Source: RGIG7213 sp045544195
GTDB lineage: Bacteria > Bacillota > Clostridia > Oscillospirales > CAG-272
Direction: 5' to 3'
NCBI GenBank assembly: GCA_045544195.1
Contig: JAZPYO010000035.1
Location: forward strand, 1-5,373
DNA: 5,373 bases
The notes below the pieces were generated by a model. It was not told the DNA's origin, did not search any database, and worked only from the letters and a program-made list of their open reading frames with translations. Positions 1-5,373 of the stretch are shown here, piece by piece (the stretch's first letter is position 1; each line of letters starts with the position of its first letter). The position numbers and the translations under genes are program-made.

Positions 1-94
1 TATGCTTTGCGGCGTCTTTTGGCATATACAAGAGCGATAACACCGTTTTGTGTTAATAAATTATCAAGTAATTTGTATTATTTTGTAAATTGTA

Positions 95-123
95 TTGCAT
101 TAATGCGAATTTTATGATATACT
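95..123 (+). promoter_or_regulatory. SigA-type promoter of the putP-CpXC unit
   Basis: A -35 box TTGCAT (95-100) is followed by exactly 17 bp and a -10 box TATACT (118-123). TG at 115-116 gives an extended -10. The surrounding 56-138 stretch is very AT-rich, as expected upstream of a Firmicute start. Transcription would begin near 130, leaving a leader of only about 20 bases before the symporter start, so there is no room for a riboswitch or attenuator. A short inverted repeat, TAACAC/GTGTTA (38-43 and 50-55), lies about 40 bp upstream of the -35 box and might bind a regulator, but that is weak. Confidence 0.75.
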
Positions 124-150
124 TAACAAGATATTTTTAAGGAGGATACA

Positions 151-1620
151 ATGAATTATCAAGAGTTAATTGTATTTATAGTTTATTTCCTCTTTGTCTT
201 AGGAATAGGACTTTATTTTTTTGTCAAAACAAAAAACGGAGGAGAAAAGGATTATTTTTTAGGCGGTCGTAAAATGGGCGGCCTTGTGTCTGCTTTGAGT
301 GCAGGTGCGTCGGATATGAGCTCGTGGGTGCTTATGGGTCTTCCCGCTTCTATATTCGCGCTTGGAATAGGTCAGGTATGGATAGCGGTAGGTCTCGGCA
401 TCGGTACGGTGCTAAGCTGGATACTTGTCGCTCCGAGACTTCGCAGCTTTTCCATAGTTTGCGGTGACTCTATAACGCTTCCGCAGTTCCTTACAAACCG
501 CTTTTTGAGTAAGAGTAAGGTCTTGCAGGTCATCTGCGCCGTAATATTCCTTGTAGTATATACCATATACTCAGCATCAAGCATAAAGGCGTGCGGTACG
601 CTTTTCAATCTTGTTATAGGAATAGATACGACGGTTGCTATGTACATAGCCGCAGGAATTATTATCGTTTATACGCTGCTCGGCGGATTTTCTGCAGTTT
701 GCTGGACGGACTTTTTCCAAGGCTTGCTTATGCTTGGCGCTCTTATGATAGCTCCTATTGCCGCATACGTCGCTATACAGAACGGTCACACACCGAGCGT
801 ACCTATGGAGCTTAATGAAAACTATTGGAATCTGCTTTCGGACGGTGCATTCAACTGGAAAAGCGTATCTGATATTCTCAGCGGTCTTGGCTGGGGTCTC
901 GGATATTTCGGTATGCCTCACATAATTATTCGCTATATGGCTATAAAATCTTCGAAGGAGCTGAAAAAATCACGTATTGTCGGCTCTATCTGGACATGCC
1001 TTATCCTTGCGTTTTCCGTTGCGGTAGCTATTATTGCGGTTGATTATCTCGGTCAGCTTGACGACAGCAGCACGGTATTCATTCAGATGGTACGCCAGCT
1101 CTTCCCGCCGATAGTTTCGGGCGTTTTGCTTTCCGCTATACTTGCAGCGGCAATGTCAACGTGCGATTCACAGCTGCTTGCATCTGCATCGGCATTTTCC
1201 TCAGACGTTTATAAGCCAATATTGAGAAAGAACGCATCTGACAAGGAAATGCTCTGGGTAGGAAGGATAGTTGTTGCGATAATATCCATAGCGGCTCTTC
1301 TTATCGCCGCAAACCCCAATTCAGGTACGATAATGAGCCTTGTTGAAAATGCATGGGGCTTGTTCGGCGCGGCATTCGGCCCTGTCATCATACTCAGCCT
1401 GTTCTGGAAGAAATTTTCGTTTGCGGGCGCTGTTGCGGGTATTCTCGCAGGCGGTATCGTTGACGCTCTGTGGCTCGTATTTCTTTCTTCAACGGGTATT
1501 TATGAGATCATTCCCGGCTTTATCGCGGGATTGATCGCAGCGATAGCGGCATCGCTCATAAGCAAACCCAACGGCGATGTTGTCGAGCAATTTGAAAAAG
1601 CAAAGGAATATAAGGATTAA
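151..1620 (+). CDS. putP: PutP-type sodium/proline symporter (SSS family)
   Basis: This is a 489-residue inner-membrane transporter of the solute:sodium symporter family (LeuT fold), expected to import L-proline with Na+. The N-terminal part aligns with E. coli PutP without offset: SAGASDMSSW at residues 50-59 carries Ser50, Ala53, Ser54, Asp55 (the essential Na+ residue), Ser57 and Trp59, and Tyr140 is also kept. GWGLGYFGMPH (247-257) supplies the equivalents of substrate-site Trp244 and Tyr248. AAAMST (332-337) carries the Na2-site Ser and Thr. I count about 13 hydrophobic segments, at roughly 5-24, 43-67, 70-93, 125-146, 160-178, 188-208, 240-262, 280-300, 317-340, 370-387, 397-418, 424-445 and 450-471, matching PutP topology. 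Length is close to the 502 of E. coli PutP. The ATG has AAGGAGG (139-145) 5 bases upstream. No proline-catabolism gene is visible, so nutrient uptake cannot be told from osmoprotection (OpuE-like use). Another SSS substrate is possible but less likely. Confidence 0.93.
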   Translation: MNYQELIVFIVYFLFVLGIGLYFFVKTKNGGEKDYFLGGRKMGGLVSALSAGASDMSSWVLMGLPASIFALGIGQVWIAVGLGIGTVLSWILVAPRLRSFSIVCGDSITLPQFLTNRFLSKSKVLQVICAVIFLVVYTIYSASSIKACGTLFNLVIGIDTTVAMYIAAGIIIVYTLLGGFSAVCWTDFFQGLLMLGALMIAPIAAYVAIQNGHTPSVPMELNENYWNLLSDGAFNWKSVSDILSGLGWGLGYFGMPHIIIRYMAIKSSKELKKSRIVGSIWTCLILAFSVAVAIIAVDYLGQLDDSSTVFIQMVRQLFPPIVSGVLLSAILAAAMSTCDSQLLASASAFSSDVYKPILRKNASDKEMLWVGRIVVAIISIAALLIAANPNSGTIMSLVENAWGLFGAAFGPVIILSLFWKKFSFAGAVAGILAGGIVDALWLVFLSSTGIYEIIPGFIAGLIAAIAASLISKPNGDVVEQFEKAKEYKD

Positions 1621-2292
1621 ATGGCACTTGAGCATCAGGAAAAAATCAAATGTAAGGACTGCTCGTGCGAATTTGATATTACCGTATACGAATCTGTAAA
1701 CGGTGCATTTGACGTACAGGCAGAGGAAAAGCTCCTCAAGGGAGAGCTTTTTACACATATCTGTCCGAATTGCAATAATGTTATCTCGCTTTCGTATCCT
1801 ATGCTGTATCACAATATGGATCACAGATTTATGATACACATCTGTCCTGCTGAGGACGATGTGCAGGAGTGCATCGACAACATAAGGTCAGCACAAAAGC
1901 AGATAGACGAGCAATTTCCCGAAAAGCGTATGGAAAAGCCGTATACGTTCAGAATAGTACCCGATGAAAACGTTTTAAGAGAAAAGGCGGCAATATTTTC
2001 ACAGGGACTTGACGACAGGATAATAGAGCTTTTAAAGCTGTTTTTCAATTCGACCTTCAGAATGCAGAATCCTGCATCTGCCGCTATTGTCGATATGCTG
2101 TTTTTCGTCGGCAAAAACGGCGAATATGCTTTTCAGATATTTCTTGAGGACGGTACGTATCTTGTTTCGGATATACCGAAGCATTTTTACACGTTATTCA
2201 AGGAGAAGTACACATCTGCTTGCGATCTTATTTCGCACGGTAATTATGTGGTAGACGGCAGCTTTGCAGTTGCTGTTATGAATGTAAAATAA
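1621..2292 (+). CDS. CpXC-domain zinc-ribbon protein, function unknown
   Basis: This is a 223-residue soluble protein with no signal peptide or membrane segment. The first 75 or so residues match the CpXC domain (Pfam PF14353): paired cysteines C11-x-x-C14 (with an extra C16) and the CPNC motif at residues 48-51. Together they should form a four-cysteine zinc ribbon. The typical conserved stretch follows, with SYPMLYHNMDHRFMIHICP at 58-76. The remaining 150 residues are a mixed alpha/beta region I do not recognise. The biochemical role of the family is unknown, and nothing here adds one. The ATG begins on the base after the symporter stop codon. AAGGA at 1612-1616, inside the end of the symporter gene, is the likely ribosome site, so translation is probably coupled. 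There is no room for a separate promoter. The gene ends 8 bases before a strong terminator and so closes the unit. Confidence 0.85.
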   Translation: MALEHQEKIKCKDCSCEFDITVYESVNGAFDVQAEEKLLKGELFTHICPNCNNVISLSYPMLYHNMDHRFMIHICPAEDDVQECIDNIRSAQKQIDEQFPEKRMEKPYTFRIVPDENVLREKAAIFSQGLDDRIIELLKLFFNSTFRMQNPASAAIVDMLFFVGKNGEYAFQIFLEDGTYLVSDIPKHFYTLFKEKYTSACDLISHGNYVVDGSFAVAVMNVK

Positions 2293-2300
2293 TAAGATTA

Positions 2301-2351
2301 CAATGCCCTTTGACAGTTTTTTAAGGTCGAAGGGCATTGCTTTTATTATTT
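2301..2351 (+). terminator. Intrinsic terminator after the CpXC gene
   Basis: A 14-bp stem pairs 2301-2314 (CAATGCCCTTTGAC) with 2326-2339 (GTCGAAGGGCATTG), all Watson-Crick except one G-U pair. The loop is 11 bases, and a T-rich tail CTTTTATTATTT runs from 2340 to 2351. It starts 8 bases after the CpXC stop codon, which is the usual position for a Rho-independent terminator. It separates the symporter unit from the next promoter. Confidence 0.92.
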
Positions 2352-2356
2352 GCTAA

Positions 2357-2386
2357 GGCTCAAAATATGAGCCGTGTTTTCGTTTT
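2357..2386 (+). terminator. Possible second, weaker hairpin terminator
   Basis: GGCTCA (2357-2362) pairs with TGAGCC (2368-2373) across a 5-base loop. It is followed by a T-rich run, GTGTTTTCGTTTT (2374-2386). The 6-bp stem is short and the tail is interrupted by C and G, so it may only back up the strong terminator just upstream, or it may have no role. Confidence 0.35.
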
Positions 2387-2420
2387 AAAAGAAACAAAAC
2401 GCCGTTATTATTTACCTGTA

Positions 2421-2449
2421 TTGACATTTGTGCTTGTCTGTGATATAAT
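2421..2449 (+). promoter_or_regulatory. Perfect-consensus SigA promoter of the glycan unit
   Basis: TTGACA (2421-2426), a 17-bp spacer and TATAAT (2444-2449) match the housekeeping sigma consensus at every base with optimal spacing. TG at 2441-2442 adds an extended -10. The expected start of transcription is near 2455-2457, giving a leader of about 53 bases before the GTG start of the ATP-grasp-HAD gene. The promoter lies behind a terminator and faces the two-gene polysaccharide-like unit, so it almost certainly drives that unit. Confidence 0.93.
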
Positions 2450-2456
2450 TCTTATG

Positions 2457-2478
2457 TGTAAAAATGTACTTTTTTACA
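2457..2478. promoter_or_regulatory. Palindrome on the transcription start, candidate operator
   Basis: TGTAAAAA (2457-2464) and TTTTTACA (2471-2478) are perfect 8-bp inverted arms around a 6-base centre, TGTACT. The site begins 8 bases after the -10 box of a consensus promoter, so it overlaps or directly follows the transcription start. That is a classic position for a repressor operator. Alternatively it forms a weak A-U-rich hairpin at the 5' end of the mRNA that affects its stability. I cannot assign a regulator. The spacing does not fit the WalR direct repeat or a CopY/BlaI box. Confidence 0.5.
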
Positions 2479-2499
2479 GTAAATTTTCGGTGAATTCCT

Positions 2500-2504
2500 G
2501 GAGG
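2500..2504 (+). promoter_or_regulatory. Ribosome binding site selecting a GTG start
   Basis: GGAGG at 2500-2504 lies 5 bases before GTG at 2510. This spacing matches the symporter gene exactly (AAGGAGG then 5 bases). The nearby ATG at 2505 is in another frame and meets TGA after two codons. No other start codon lies between 2510 and the in-frame TAA at 2480-2482 except a CTG overlapping the ribosome site. GTG 2510 is therefore the supported start. Confidence 0.85.
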
Positions 2505-2509
2505 ATGGC

Positions 2510-4045
2510 GTGAAGGAGCTACGGATATTATTCACAGGCGTTGGAAGAAGAATAGAGCTTTTGCAAGCGTTCAGACAGGCATCGCTCGCTTTGGGCGTTG
2601 ATCTGAAGATATACGGTGTTGATTCCGCTGACACCGCGCCTGCGCTTTTGTATTGTGATCAGACAAGAAGGGTCTGCAAGATGAGCGATCCTGAATATAT
2701 TTCACAGCTTTCCGACATATGCAGAAGAGATAAGATAGATATGGTCATACCGACTATCGATACCGATCTGCTCGTGTTGAGCGAGAATGTATCCGCTTTC
2801 GGAAAAACAAAGGTGCTTATCAGCGCGCCCGATAAGATAAGAATTTGCAGAGATAAGAACTTTACTGCCGACTTTTTTGCTTCGTGCGATTGCCGAGCAC
2901 CCAAAACGGTAAACGATTACGAAAAATACAGCGGTATATTTCCTTGCTTTATCAAGCCGTGTGACGGAAGCAGCAGTATAAATGCCTATAAGGTATATTC
3001 TCAGGAGGATCTGAAAACGTACGCGCATCAGATAGACGATTATATAATTCAGCCGTTCATAGACGGCACTGAATATACAGTTGATATATTTTGCGATCTT
3101 GACAGCGCGCCCGTCTACATCGTACCGAGAATAAGATTGCAGGTGCGTTCGGGCGAGGTCCTGAAAACCAGAATTGATATGGATGACAGGATCATAGACG
3201 AGTGTAAACGTATAATTGAAAAATTCCGCCCCGTAGGTCCTATGACAGTCCAGCTCATACGTCAAAGAAAAACAAATGAGGATTATTTTATAGAGATAAA
3301 TCCAAGATACGGCGGCGGCTCTCCTCTTTCAATGAAGGCAGGGGCAAGAAGCGCGCAGGCTGTTTTGAATATTCTCCTTGACAGACCGATAGAAAGGTTT
3401 TCACCTATCAGCAACGGCGCGGTATTCAGCCGTTTCGATCAGAGCGTGTGCATAAGCTGTGGCGAACGTCAATCTGTAAAGGGAGTTATATTCGATCTTG
3501 ACGATACGCTTTACAGTGAAAAGCAGTATGTAAGGTCGGGGTATAATGCAGTAGGCAGGTATCTTGGAAAAAGCGATGCCGGAGAAAAAATGTGGCATTA
3601 CTTTGAATTGGGAAAGCCCGCTGTTGACGAGTATCTTAGTGAAATAGGTATGATGGACAAAAAGGCGGAATGCTTAAATGTCTACCGAGAACACGAGCCT
3701 GAAATATCGTTGTACGACTGGGTGATCTCCGAAATAGAGTCGTTGATCTCACAAGGAATCAAGGTCGGCATAATTACCGACGGAAGACCGAGCGGACAAA
3801 GAAAGAAAATAGCCGCTCTCGGACTTGATAAGATAGTTACGGATATAATAATCACAGATGAGCTCGGCGGCGTTCAGTTCAGAAAGCCGTGCGATATAGC
3901 ATTTCGCATTATGCAAAGAAGATGGGGAATTCCGTACGAGCAGCTCATTTATGTAGGCGATAACGCAAATAAGGACTTTCACGCTCCAAGACAGCTTGGC
4001 ATGCAGTTTTGGCACATAGAAAATAAAGATAGCCTGTATCAGTGA
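2510..4045 (+). CDS. Fused ATP-grasp ligase (CarB-like) and HAD phosphatase
   Basis: This is a 511-residue cytoplasmic two-domain enzyme. Residues 1-310 resemble the carbamoyl-phosphate-synthase-like ATP-grasp family (PRK12767). The preATP-grasp start is ILFTGVGRR (6-14). The nucleotide-binding Lys149 sits in FIKPCDGSSS (147-156), QPFIDGTEYTVD is at 181-192, and the Mg-binding pair Glu262/Asn264 is in IEINPRYGGG (261-270). Such enzymes activate a carboxylate as an acyl phosphate and join it to an amine or other nucleophile. Residues 324-511 form a complete HAD hydrolase: DLDDT with nucleophile Asp329 and acid Asp331, motif II Thr423 (IITDG), motif III Lys459 (FRKP), and motif IV GDNANKD with Asp484 and Asp489. 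About 90 residues between motifs I and II leave room for a helical C1 cap. The ORF is continuous across the junction, so this is a real fusion in the sequence given. The substrates of both halves are unknown. The glycosyltransferase 26 bp downstream suggests decoration of a sugar or glycan precursor. The gene is first in its unit and starts with GTG. Confidence 0.88.
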   Translation: MKELRILFTGVGRRIELLQAFRQASLALGVDLKIYGVDSADTAPALLYCDQTRRVCKMSDPEYISQLSDICRRDKIDMVIPTIDTDLLVLSENVSAFGKTKVLISAPDKIRICRDKNFTADFFASCDCRAPKTVNDYEKYSGIFPCFIKPCDGSSSINAYKVYSQEDLKTYAHQIDDYIIQPFIDGTEYTVDIFCDLDSAPVYIVPRIRLQVRSGEVLKTRIDMDDRIIDECKRIIEKFRPVGPMTVQLIRQRKTNEDYFIEINPRYGGGSPLSMKAGARSAQAVLNILLDRPIERFSPISNGAVFSRFDQSVCISCGERQSVKGVIFDLDDTLYSEKQYVRSGYNAVGRYLGKSDAGEKMWHYFELGKPAVDEYLSEIGMMDKKAECLNVYREHEPEISLYDWVISEIESLISQGIKVGIITDGRPSGQRKKIAALGLDKIVTDIIITDELGGVQFRKPCDIAFRIMQRRWGIPYEQLIYVGDNANKDFHAPRQLGMQFWHIENKDSLYQ

Positions 4046-4051
4046 TACAGG
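4033..4051. repeat. 19-base palindrome over the fusion gene stop codon
   Basis: CCTGTATCA (4033-4041) and TGATACAGG (4043-4051) are perfect inverted arms around a single central G. The TGA stop codon (4043-4045) opens the right arm. In RNA it would fold as an 8-bp stem with an AGU loop. No T-tract follows, so it is not an intrinsic terminator. It lies between the two genes of the unit, where it could affect read-through, mRNA stability or coupling to the next gene, or bind a dimeric protein as DNA. Confidence 0.6.
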
Positions 4052-4071
4052 GTATAAATCGGCGGTAATCA

Positions 4072-5169
4072 ATGAAGATATTATACGTTACGACTGTCGG
4101 TGTTGCAATGAGCTTTTATGAAAAGCTGACACAGCAGATACTCGACAGGGGTCACACTCTTGATATTGCGACAAACCAAAAGGTAAGCGATGTTCAGAAG
4201 TTTTATCATAATGCAGGCTGTAAGGTACATCAGATAGATTGCAGCAGATCGCCCTTGAATACGGGAAATATCAGAGCGATAAAGCAGCTTTCAGCAATCG
4301 TCGAAAAGGGCGGATACGATATTGTCCACTGCCATACGCCGATCGCCGCAGCTTGCACGCGCATAGCATGCCGAAAGGCTCGGAAAAAGGGAACAAAGGT
4401 CATTTATACTGCTCACGGCTTTCATTTTTATAAGGGCGCTCCGAAGAAAAATTGGATGATATTTTACCCGATAGAGAAGATATGCTCGTATTATACAGAT
4501 GTTCTTCTTACGATAAATAAAGAGGATCACGCTCTGGCGCAAAAAAAGCTCAAGGCGAAGAAAACGCTGCTTGTCCCGGGTGTGGGAGTTGATCTTGAAA
4601 GATTTTATAAGCCGAGCGTGCATGCATATGATAAAAGGGCGCAGTTCGGTATTCCGAATGGTTCGTTTGTCATATTTTCCGCAGGCGAGCTGAATAAAAA
4701 TAAGGATCACGAAACGGTAATACGGGCAATAGCTCAGATACCGAACGTGTATTACGTTATCGCAGGCAGGGGAGAATTGAAAGAACACCTTGAAAGCGTC
4801 GCAGAAACGTGCGGCGTTAAGGACAGAGTGATACTCGCAGGATACAGAAGCGATATTGACGATCTGTATAAAATGTCGGATATATACGCATTGCCGTCTG
4901 TCCGTGAGGGACTTAATGTTTCTGTTATGGAAGCAATGGCGTGCGGATTGCCATGCGTTCTCGGAAGAATACGCGGAAACGTAGATCTGATAGACGATGG
5001 AAAGGGCGGAGCGTTCTTTACACCGCAAAATGTTGACGAGTGCAAAAATGCAATACTTTCCGTTCTGAACGGAGATATGGATGCAATGGGTAAATACAAT
5101 GCAGAAAAGGTAAAGCAATTTTCGCTTGATAAAGTCAATGAAATAATGCTCGGTCTGTACGGTGTTTAA
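4072..5169 (+). CDS. GT4 family glycosyltransferase, EpsD-like
   Basis: This is a 365-residue retaining glycosyltransferase with a GT-B fold, expected to work at the cytoplasmic face of the membrane and move a sugar from a nucleotide donor onto a lipid-linked glycan. The N-terminal Rossmann half starts MKILYVTTVG and contains YDIVHCHTP (82-90) and TAHGFHFYKGAPKKNW (113-128), a signature of the EpsD-like branch of family 4. PGVGVDLERF (169-178) marks the linker region. The C-terminal donor half (GT family 1 in Pfam terms) has SAGELNKNKDH (203-213), AGRGEL (231-236) and the EX7E motif Glu279/Glu287 in REGLNVSVMEAMACGLPCV (278-296). Length is normal for the family and no break is seen. The ATG is preceded by a weak site, GGCGG (4061-4065), 6 bases away, and sits 26 bp after the fusion gene, so it is probably co-transcribed from the 2421 promoter. 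Donor and acceptor sugars cannot be told from sequence. Use in exopolysaccharide or capsule synthesis is inferred from the EpsD likeness. Confidence 0.9.
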   Translation: MKILYVTTVGVAMSFYEKLTQQILDRGHTLDIATNQKVSDVQKFYHNAGCKVHQIDCSRSPLNTGNIRAIKQLSAIVEKGGYDIVHCHTPIAAACTRIACRKARKKGTKVIYTAHGFHFYKGAPKKNWMIFYPIEKICSYYTDVLLTINKEDHALAQKKLKAKKTLLVPGVGVDLERFYKPSVHAYDKRAQFGIPNGSFVIFSAGELNKNKDHETVIRAIAQIPNVYYVIAGRGELKEHLESVAETCGVKDRVILAGYRSDIDDLYKMSDIYALPSVREGLNVSVMEAMACGLPCVLGRIRGNVDLIDDGKGGAFFTPQNVDECKNAILSVLNGDMDAMGKYNAEKVKQFSLDKVNEIMLGLYGV

Positions 5170-5183
5170 CGGTTAAAATCATA

Positions 5184-5341
5184 ACCACCCGTCAAACGGG
5201 TGGTATGCACAAGGGCTAAAAGCCCAATACTCCCGGCCAGCGGCCCAAGCCGCTGTCTTTCGTATACTCAAGCCTATTGCCTTTGCCTCTTTTGCCGCCC
5301 TTGAAAGGGCGTTTGTATTACTTAGCTACCCTTAAAAGGGT
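5184..5341. repeat. Array of five compact hairpins, possible IS200/IS605-type end
   Basis: Five separate perfect stem-loops lie in 158 bases. They are 5184-5204 (9-bp stem ACCACCCGT/ACGGGTGGT, 3-base loop), 5213-5225 (GGGCT/AGCCC, loop AAA), 5238-5255 (CAGCGGC/GCCGCTG, loop CCAA), 5296-5311 (CGCCCT/AGGGCG, loop TGAA) and 5328-5341 (ACCCT/AGGGT, loop TAAA). The last two share the core CCCTT(G/A)AAAGGG. Between the third and fourth are TTGCCT repeats (5277-5288, with a partial copy at 5292-5296). No protein gene on the + strand covers the region. Small clustered palindromes like these are typical of single-strand transposon ends (IS200/IS605), of REP-like or palindrome-associated elements, and of structured RNAs such as the TnpB guide RNA. 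The array being the right end of a minus-strand element is an inference. The first hairpin could also help end transcription of the glycosyltransferase unit, though no T-tract follows it on the + strand. Confidence 0.55.
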
Positions 5342-5373
5342 CTTCATATTCTTTAACGCTTAACTTATCGAGT
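5322..5373 (-). CDS. Possible C-terminal end of a minus-strand gene (partial)
   Basis: Reading the minus strand from the right edge, one frame is open for 16 codons (LDKLSVKEYEDPFKGS) before TAA at 5324-5322. The other two frames stop within four codons. The peptide is polar and protein-like, but 16 codons are weak evidence and I do not recognise the protein. The reading frame ends inside the foot of the last hairpin (5328-5341). An overlap of this sort is seen where a tnpB gene runs into its guide-RNA scaffold, which is why it is listed. It may equally be chance. Confidence 0.22.
   Translation of the reverse strand, partial: LDKLSVKEYEDPFKGS

Noticed and set aside
3..56. Open frame from the left edge ending in TAA at 54-56, as a possible C-terminus of an upstream gene
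   Set aside because: The first 50 bases are richer in GC (about 44 percent) than the AT-rich stretch that follows, which fits a gene end. However, 17 codons with no recognisable peptide, and another open frame in the same stretch (frame 1, to 117), are not enough to call it.
2464..2493. Nine-codon ORF (MYFFTVNFR) in the leader of the ATP-grasp-HAD gene, as a leader peptide
   Set aside because: It has no ribosome binding site, begins at or just after the predicted transcription start, and shows no run of a regulatory amino acid.
2505..2513. ATG GCG TGA minimal ORF overlapping the GTG start
   Set aside because: It lies in another frame directly after GGAGG, with no spacer for efficient initiation. 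It is most likely chance, although an effect on GTG initiation cannot be excluded.
2702..3265. 187-codon minus-strand ORF opposite the ATP-grasp domain
   Set aside because: It is an antisense shadow of a well-conserved enzyme, with no ribosome site or domain of its own.
4291..5118. Long 275-codon minus-strand ORF within the glycosyltransferase gene
   Set aside because: Its translation is rich in Cys, Ile, Arg and His with no recognisable domain. The + strand frame is a clear GT4 enzyme with all motifs, so this is an antisense shadow.
5165..5177. TTTAAC-G-GTTAAA palindrome over the glycosyltransferase stop codon, resembling in layout the palindrome at 4033-4051
   Set aside because: The arms are short and A/T-dominated, so chance explains it. 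The sequence is unrelated to the other palindrome.
5184..5373. CRISPR array
   Set aside because: The hairpins differ in sequence and length, and there are no evenly spaced direct repeats with unique spacers.

Overview
The window looks like chromosomal DNA of a low-to-mid GC anaerobic Firmicute, most likely a Clostridia member of the Ruminococcus/Oscillospiraceae type. This rests on strong AAGGAGG/GGAGG ribosome sites, SigA promoters with TG-extended -10 boxes, a clostridial-looking CpXC protein, and a PRK12767-like ATP-grasp enzyme beside an EpsD-like glycosyltransferase. The taxonomic call is an inference from protein character, not a search. All four full-length genes are on the + strand.

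Region 1 (1-2351) is a two-gene transcription unit. A good promoter (TTGCAT, 17 bp, TATACT with TG extension; 95-123) and a strong ribosome site precede a PutP-type Na+/proline symporter (151-1620). A CpXC-domain zinc-ribbon protein of unknown function (1621-2292) follows with no intervening base. The unit closes with a clear intrinsic terminator (2301-2351).

Region 2 (2352-2509) is regulatory. It holds a second small hairpin, a perfect-consensus promoter (TTGACA, 17 bp, TGATATAAT; 2421-2449), an 8-bp-arm palindrome sitting on the predicted transcription start (2457-2478), and a GGAGG site that fixes a GTG start.

Region 3 (2510-5169) is a two-gene unit with the look of the start of a surface-polysaccharide or other glycoconjugate locus. 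Its first gene is a fusion of a CarB-like ATP-grasp ligase (about residues 1-310) and a HAD-superfamily phosphatase domain (about residues 324-511), each with its key catalytic residues. After 26 bp comes a GT4 glycosyltransferase resembling EpsD. A 19-base palindrome covers the stop codon of the fusion gene.

Region 4 (5170-5373) has no + strand gene. It carries a chain of five compact GC-rich hairpins (5184-5341). A minus-strand reading frame entering from the right edge ends inside the last of them. This could be the end of an IS200/IS605-type element, possibly with a TnpB guide-RNA scaffold read on the minus strand, but the window stops too early to prove it.

The strongest candidates for something undescribed are the ATP-grasp-HAD fusion, whose joint reaction is unknown, and the hairpin array at the right edge.
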